From NCBI GenBank assembly GCA_016209865.1, contig JACQVL010000309.1, forward strand, positions 1 through 16,058: DNA of 16,058 bases. Direction: 5' to 3'. The position numbers were made by a program, and so were the translations under genes. The notes below the pieces were generated by a model, which was not told the origin of the DNA, did not search any database, and was given only the letters and a program-made list of their open reading frames with translations. Below, piece by piece: positions 15,299 through 16,058 of this stretch (the first letter of the stretch is position 1; the number at the start of each line of letters is the position of its first letter). This DNA comes from Candidatus Latescibacterota bacterium (GTDB lineage: Bacteria > JAAXHH01 > JACQVL01).

Positions 15299-15338
15299 CG
15301 GCGTGTTCGCAGTGGTCGTGGACACCGCAAACACGCCG
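15299..15338 (-). promoter_or_regulatory. Attenuator-like hairpin in the leader of the replication genes
   Basis: The arms CGGCGTGTTCGC (15299-15310) and GCAAACACGCCG (15327-15338) pair with one mismatch around a 16-nt loop. On the minus strand, the direction of the replication genes, the hairpin is followed by TCTTCTTTGTG and then at once by the GAGGAG ribosome site of the 15276 gene. It thus looks like an intrinsic terminator placed in a leader. The loop contains GTGGACACC (plus strand 15318-15326), also present in the operator cluster at 15523-15531. Termination in vivo is an inference; the T tract is short and broken. Confidence 0.5.
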
Positions 15339-15431
15339 ACGTTGCACCAGCATACCAGCGGACGCCATGACCCGGCCATCGGGAGGCCATCACAACGAAC
15401 AGGCAGCGTCCACCGTGTTGTCGCCTGCGTC

Positions 15432-15466
15432 ATCACGGGATTCAGGGACAAGACGTGATTCCCGTG
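15432..15466. promoter_or_regulatory. Two mutually exclusive stems in the replication leader
   Basis: ATCACG (15432-15437) can pair with CGTGAT (15454-15459), and CACGGGA (15434-15440) can pair with TCCCGTG (15460-15466). The left arms share CACG, so only one stem can form at a time. Such alternative pairing is what an antisense-controlled leader would use. The stems are only 6 and 7 bp, so chance cannot be ruled out. Confidence 0.35.
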
Positions 15467-15475
15467 GATTTGCTC

Positions 15476-15503
15476 TTGACAAAGGCCGGTGGTCATGTAC
15501 ACT
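15476..15503 (+). promoter_or_regulatory. Sigma-70-type promoter facing right
   Basis: A perfect -35 TTGACA (15476-15481) is followed after 16 nt by TACACT (15498-15503); CACTAT at 18 nt is an alternative -10. The start would be near 15510. No plus-strand gene follows: the next coding sequence is antisense, and a terminator hairpin stands about 50 nt on. The same stretch carries TATAGT on the minus strand (rc of 15501-15506) with only a poor -35, so a weak leftward promoter could overlap. Confidence 0.65.
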
Positions 15504-15531
15504 ATAGAGTGTCCGCCCTGTAGTGGACACC
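15499..15531. promoter_or_regulatory. Operator-like cluster of inverted half-sites over the promoter
   Basis: ACACT (15499-15503), AGTGTCC (15508-15514) and GGACAC (15525-15530) form two overlapping inverted repeats, spaced 4 and 10 nt, that share the middle half-site. They cover the -10 and the predicted start of the rightward promoter, where a repressor would block it. A further GTGGACACC copy lies at 15318-15326. The RHH protein encoded at 15633-15926 is the obvious candidate binder. This is an inference from proximity. Confidence 0.5.
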
Positions 15532-15597
15532 TGCCGTTCATTTGTGACGGCCGGTTGCACGGCCCAGTTGTTCCAGCAACTGGGCCGTTGCTCTTTA
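15510..15597 (+). ncRNA. Candidate antisense RNA of about 88 nt
   Basis: Bounded by the predicted start after the TTGACA promoter and by the terminator hairpin. It contains no credible ORF with a ribosome site. Two stems can be drawn: GCCGT/ACGGC (15533-15537 with 15547-15551, 9-nt loop) and the 12-bp terminator stem. Any minus-strand message running from the RHH gene into the replication genes would be fully complementary to it. Size, strong promoter and stem-loops match plasmid countertranscript RNAs, but expression is untested. Confidence 0.45.
15557..15597 (+). terminator. Rho-independent terminator, rightward
   Basis: ACGGCCCAGTTG (15559-15570) pairs perfectly with the CAACTGGGCCG arm (15577-15587 plus the next T) around the loop TTCCAG. 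It is followed on the plus strand by TTGCTCTTTATA. GCA at 15557-15559 can lengthen the stem with TGC at 15589-15591 through a one-base bulge. On the minus strand the hairpin is followed by GCAACC, without a T run, so it should not stop leftward transcription efficiently. Confidence 0.75.
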
Positions 15598-15632
15598 TAC
15601 CGGAGGGGGCGCTCGAGTTCCGCTCATAGGTC

Positions 15633-15926
15633 TCACCTCTTATGTTTCTCGGCTAAAGCTTCCGGTATCCGTCCCGACCTCAATACGTTTTTCTCTTCCT
15701 CACTAAGCTGCACCTTTTGTAGAAAACTCGCCTGCTCTGCCCATCTATTGTTAAAGGCTTCAATCGCGGCCAGAATATACTCTGTGAACGACTTGTACCC
15801 CAGACGTGCTGCCCATTCCTCCGCGACGCGCTTGTCCGCCTCCGAGGGGAACCGTAAGGGAAAGTTCGATGGTGTCGTCGGGCCTTCATCTGTGAGGACA
15901 ATCTCATCCTCGCTGAAATGCTTCAA
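15633..15926 (-). CDS. Ribbon-helix-helix DNA-binding protein (putative repressor)
   Basis: The central part fits a MetJ/Arc/CopG-type fold: strand NFPLRFP (about 21-27), helix SEADKRVAEEWAARLG, turn YKS, then helix FTEYILAAIEAFNNRW (47-62). A charged helical tail (LSEEEKNVLRSG and following) may mediate contacts with itself or a partner. The start is uncertain: TTG at 15926 (97 residues) has AAGGA 7 nt upstream, and the only in-frame ATG (16043) would cross the palindrome. The region is visibly less GC-rich than its neighbours, a sign of different ancestry. It sits upstream of the replication genes and beside the operator-like cluster, so a copy-number or maintenance regulator is plausible; an antitoxin is the alternative. 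Confidence 0.65.
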   Translation of the reverse strand: MKHFSEDEIVLTDEGPTTPSNFPLRFPSEADKRVAEEWAARLGYKSFTEYILAAIEAFNNRWAEQASFLQKVQLSEEEKNVLRSGRIPEALAEKHKR

Positions 15927-15960
15927 AGATCCTTCCTTATAATGCGAATTAAGAGTTGCC

Positions 15961-16036
15961 GTCCATCGGCTCCTTGTATGTTTTAGAGACGAGGCCAATC
16001 GTTTCCTAAAACAGCGACAAGGAGGACCCGATGGAC
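15961..16036. repeat. 76-nt imperfect palindrome with mirrored ribosome site and ATGGAC
   Basis: The left arm (15961-15986) and the reverse complement of the right arm (16006-16036) share GTCCATCGG, CTCCTTGT and TGTTTTAG in the same order, 25 identical bases. They differ only by 3-nt and 1-to-3-nt insertions. The inner part continues as AGACGA against GAAACGA. As a result both strands read ACAAGGAG, a short spacer, CCGATGGAC: on the plus strand this starts the gene at 16031, on the minus strand an ATG at 15966 that stops after five codons. Confidence 0.8.
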
Positions 16037-16058
16037 TGGCCATACCAGTTAGTCCACC
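16031..16058 (+). CDS. Start of an unidentified rightward gene, cut by the window edge
   Basis: ATG at 16031 follows AAGGAGGA (16019-16026) with near-ideal spacing. Only nine codons are visible (MDWPYQLVH), too few to name it. It is divergent from the RHH gene, with the start region embedded in the palindrome at 15961-16036, so the palindrome could act as its operator or as a translational hairpin. Confidence 0.5.

Noticed and set aside
15523-15942. Plus-strand 139-residue frame after the rightward promoter
   Set aside because: It lies antisense to the RHH gene, starts inside the small RNA region and would be cut off by the terminator at 15557-15597.
15964-15966. Minus-strand ATG with a ribosome site as the start of the RHH gene
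   Set aside because: Its frame differs from the RHH frame and ends after five codons (MDGNS).
11176-16058. Second copy of the tRNA-Leu 3' end (attR) in the window
   Set aside because: I scanned for the TTCGAATCCCGG core and found no second copy, so the element end is outside the window.

Overview
The window reads as two blocks. Positions 1 to about 11175 are ordinary chromosomal core genes of a high-GC Gram-negative bacterium. From the tRNA-Leu gene at 11091 to the right edge is the integrase end of an integrated mobile element whose far end lies outside the window. The core gene set, a PPi-type phosphofructokinase, a signal-peptide-bearing beta-rich protein ending in Phe, and heptanucleotide intergenic repeats suggest a Nitrospirota-like organism. 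That assignment is an inference and nothing in the window proves it.

Core block. mreB-mreC-mreD-mrdA-rodA (62-5511) is a compact cell-elongation operon whose last three junctions overlap. It encodes the MreB filament, its membrane partners, and the PBP2 transpeptidase and RodA glycosyltransferase that build lateral-wall peptidoglycan. A 275-nt gap with heptad repeats follows. Then lgt, a predicted outer-membrane beta-barrel protein and a ComF-family phosphoribosyltransferase (5787-8723) overlap each other at their ends. Next come phosphofructokinase, triose-phosphate isomerase and secG (8810-11062), followed at once by tRNA-Leu(GAG).

Mobile block. A tyrosine integrase lies directly beyond the tRNA and is read towards it. 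Upstream of it on the minus strand are a small HTH excisionase/AlpA-like gene, a small unknown ORF, a 656-residue primase-polymerase fused to a RecA-like ATPase, a small protein that may resemble SpoVG, and a ribbon-helix-helix (RHH) protein. All point left. A plus-strand gene starts at 16031 and runs off the edge.

Most interesting region: the gap between the RHH gene and the replication genes (15277-15632) holds a plus-strand promoter, an operator-like repeat cluster and a terminator hairpin. Together they define a possible transcript of about 90 nt antisense to the replication-gene leader. The leader also carries two mutually exclusive stems and an attenuator-like hairpin just before the ribosome site. 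The order RHH protein, antisense RNA, attenuated leader, replication protein is the logic of plasmid copy-number control (pMV158 and pIP501 types), here in a tRNA-integrated element. A second unusual structure is a long imperfect palindrome at 15961-16036 that mirrors a ribosome site plus ATGGAC on both strands.
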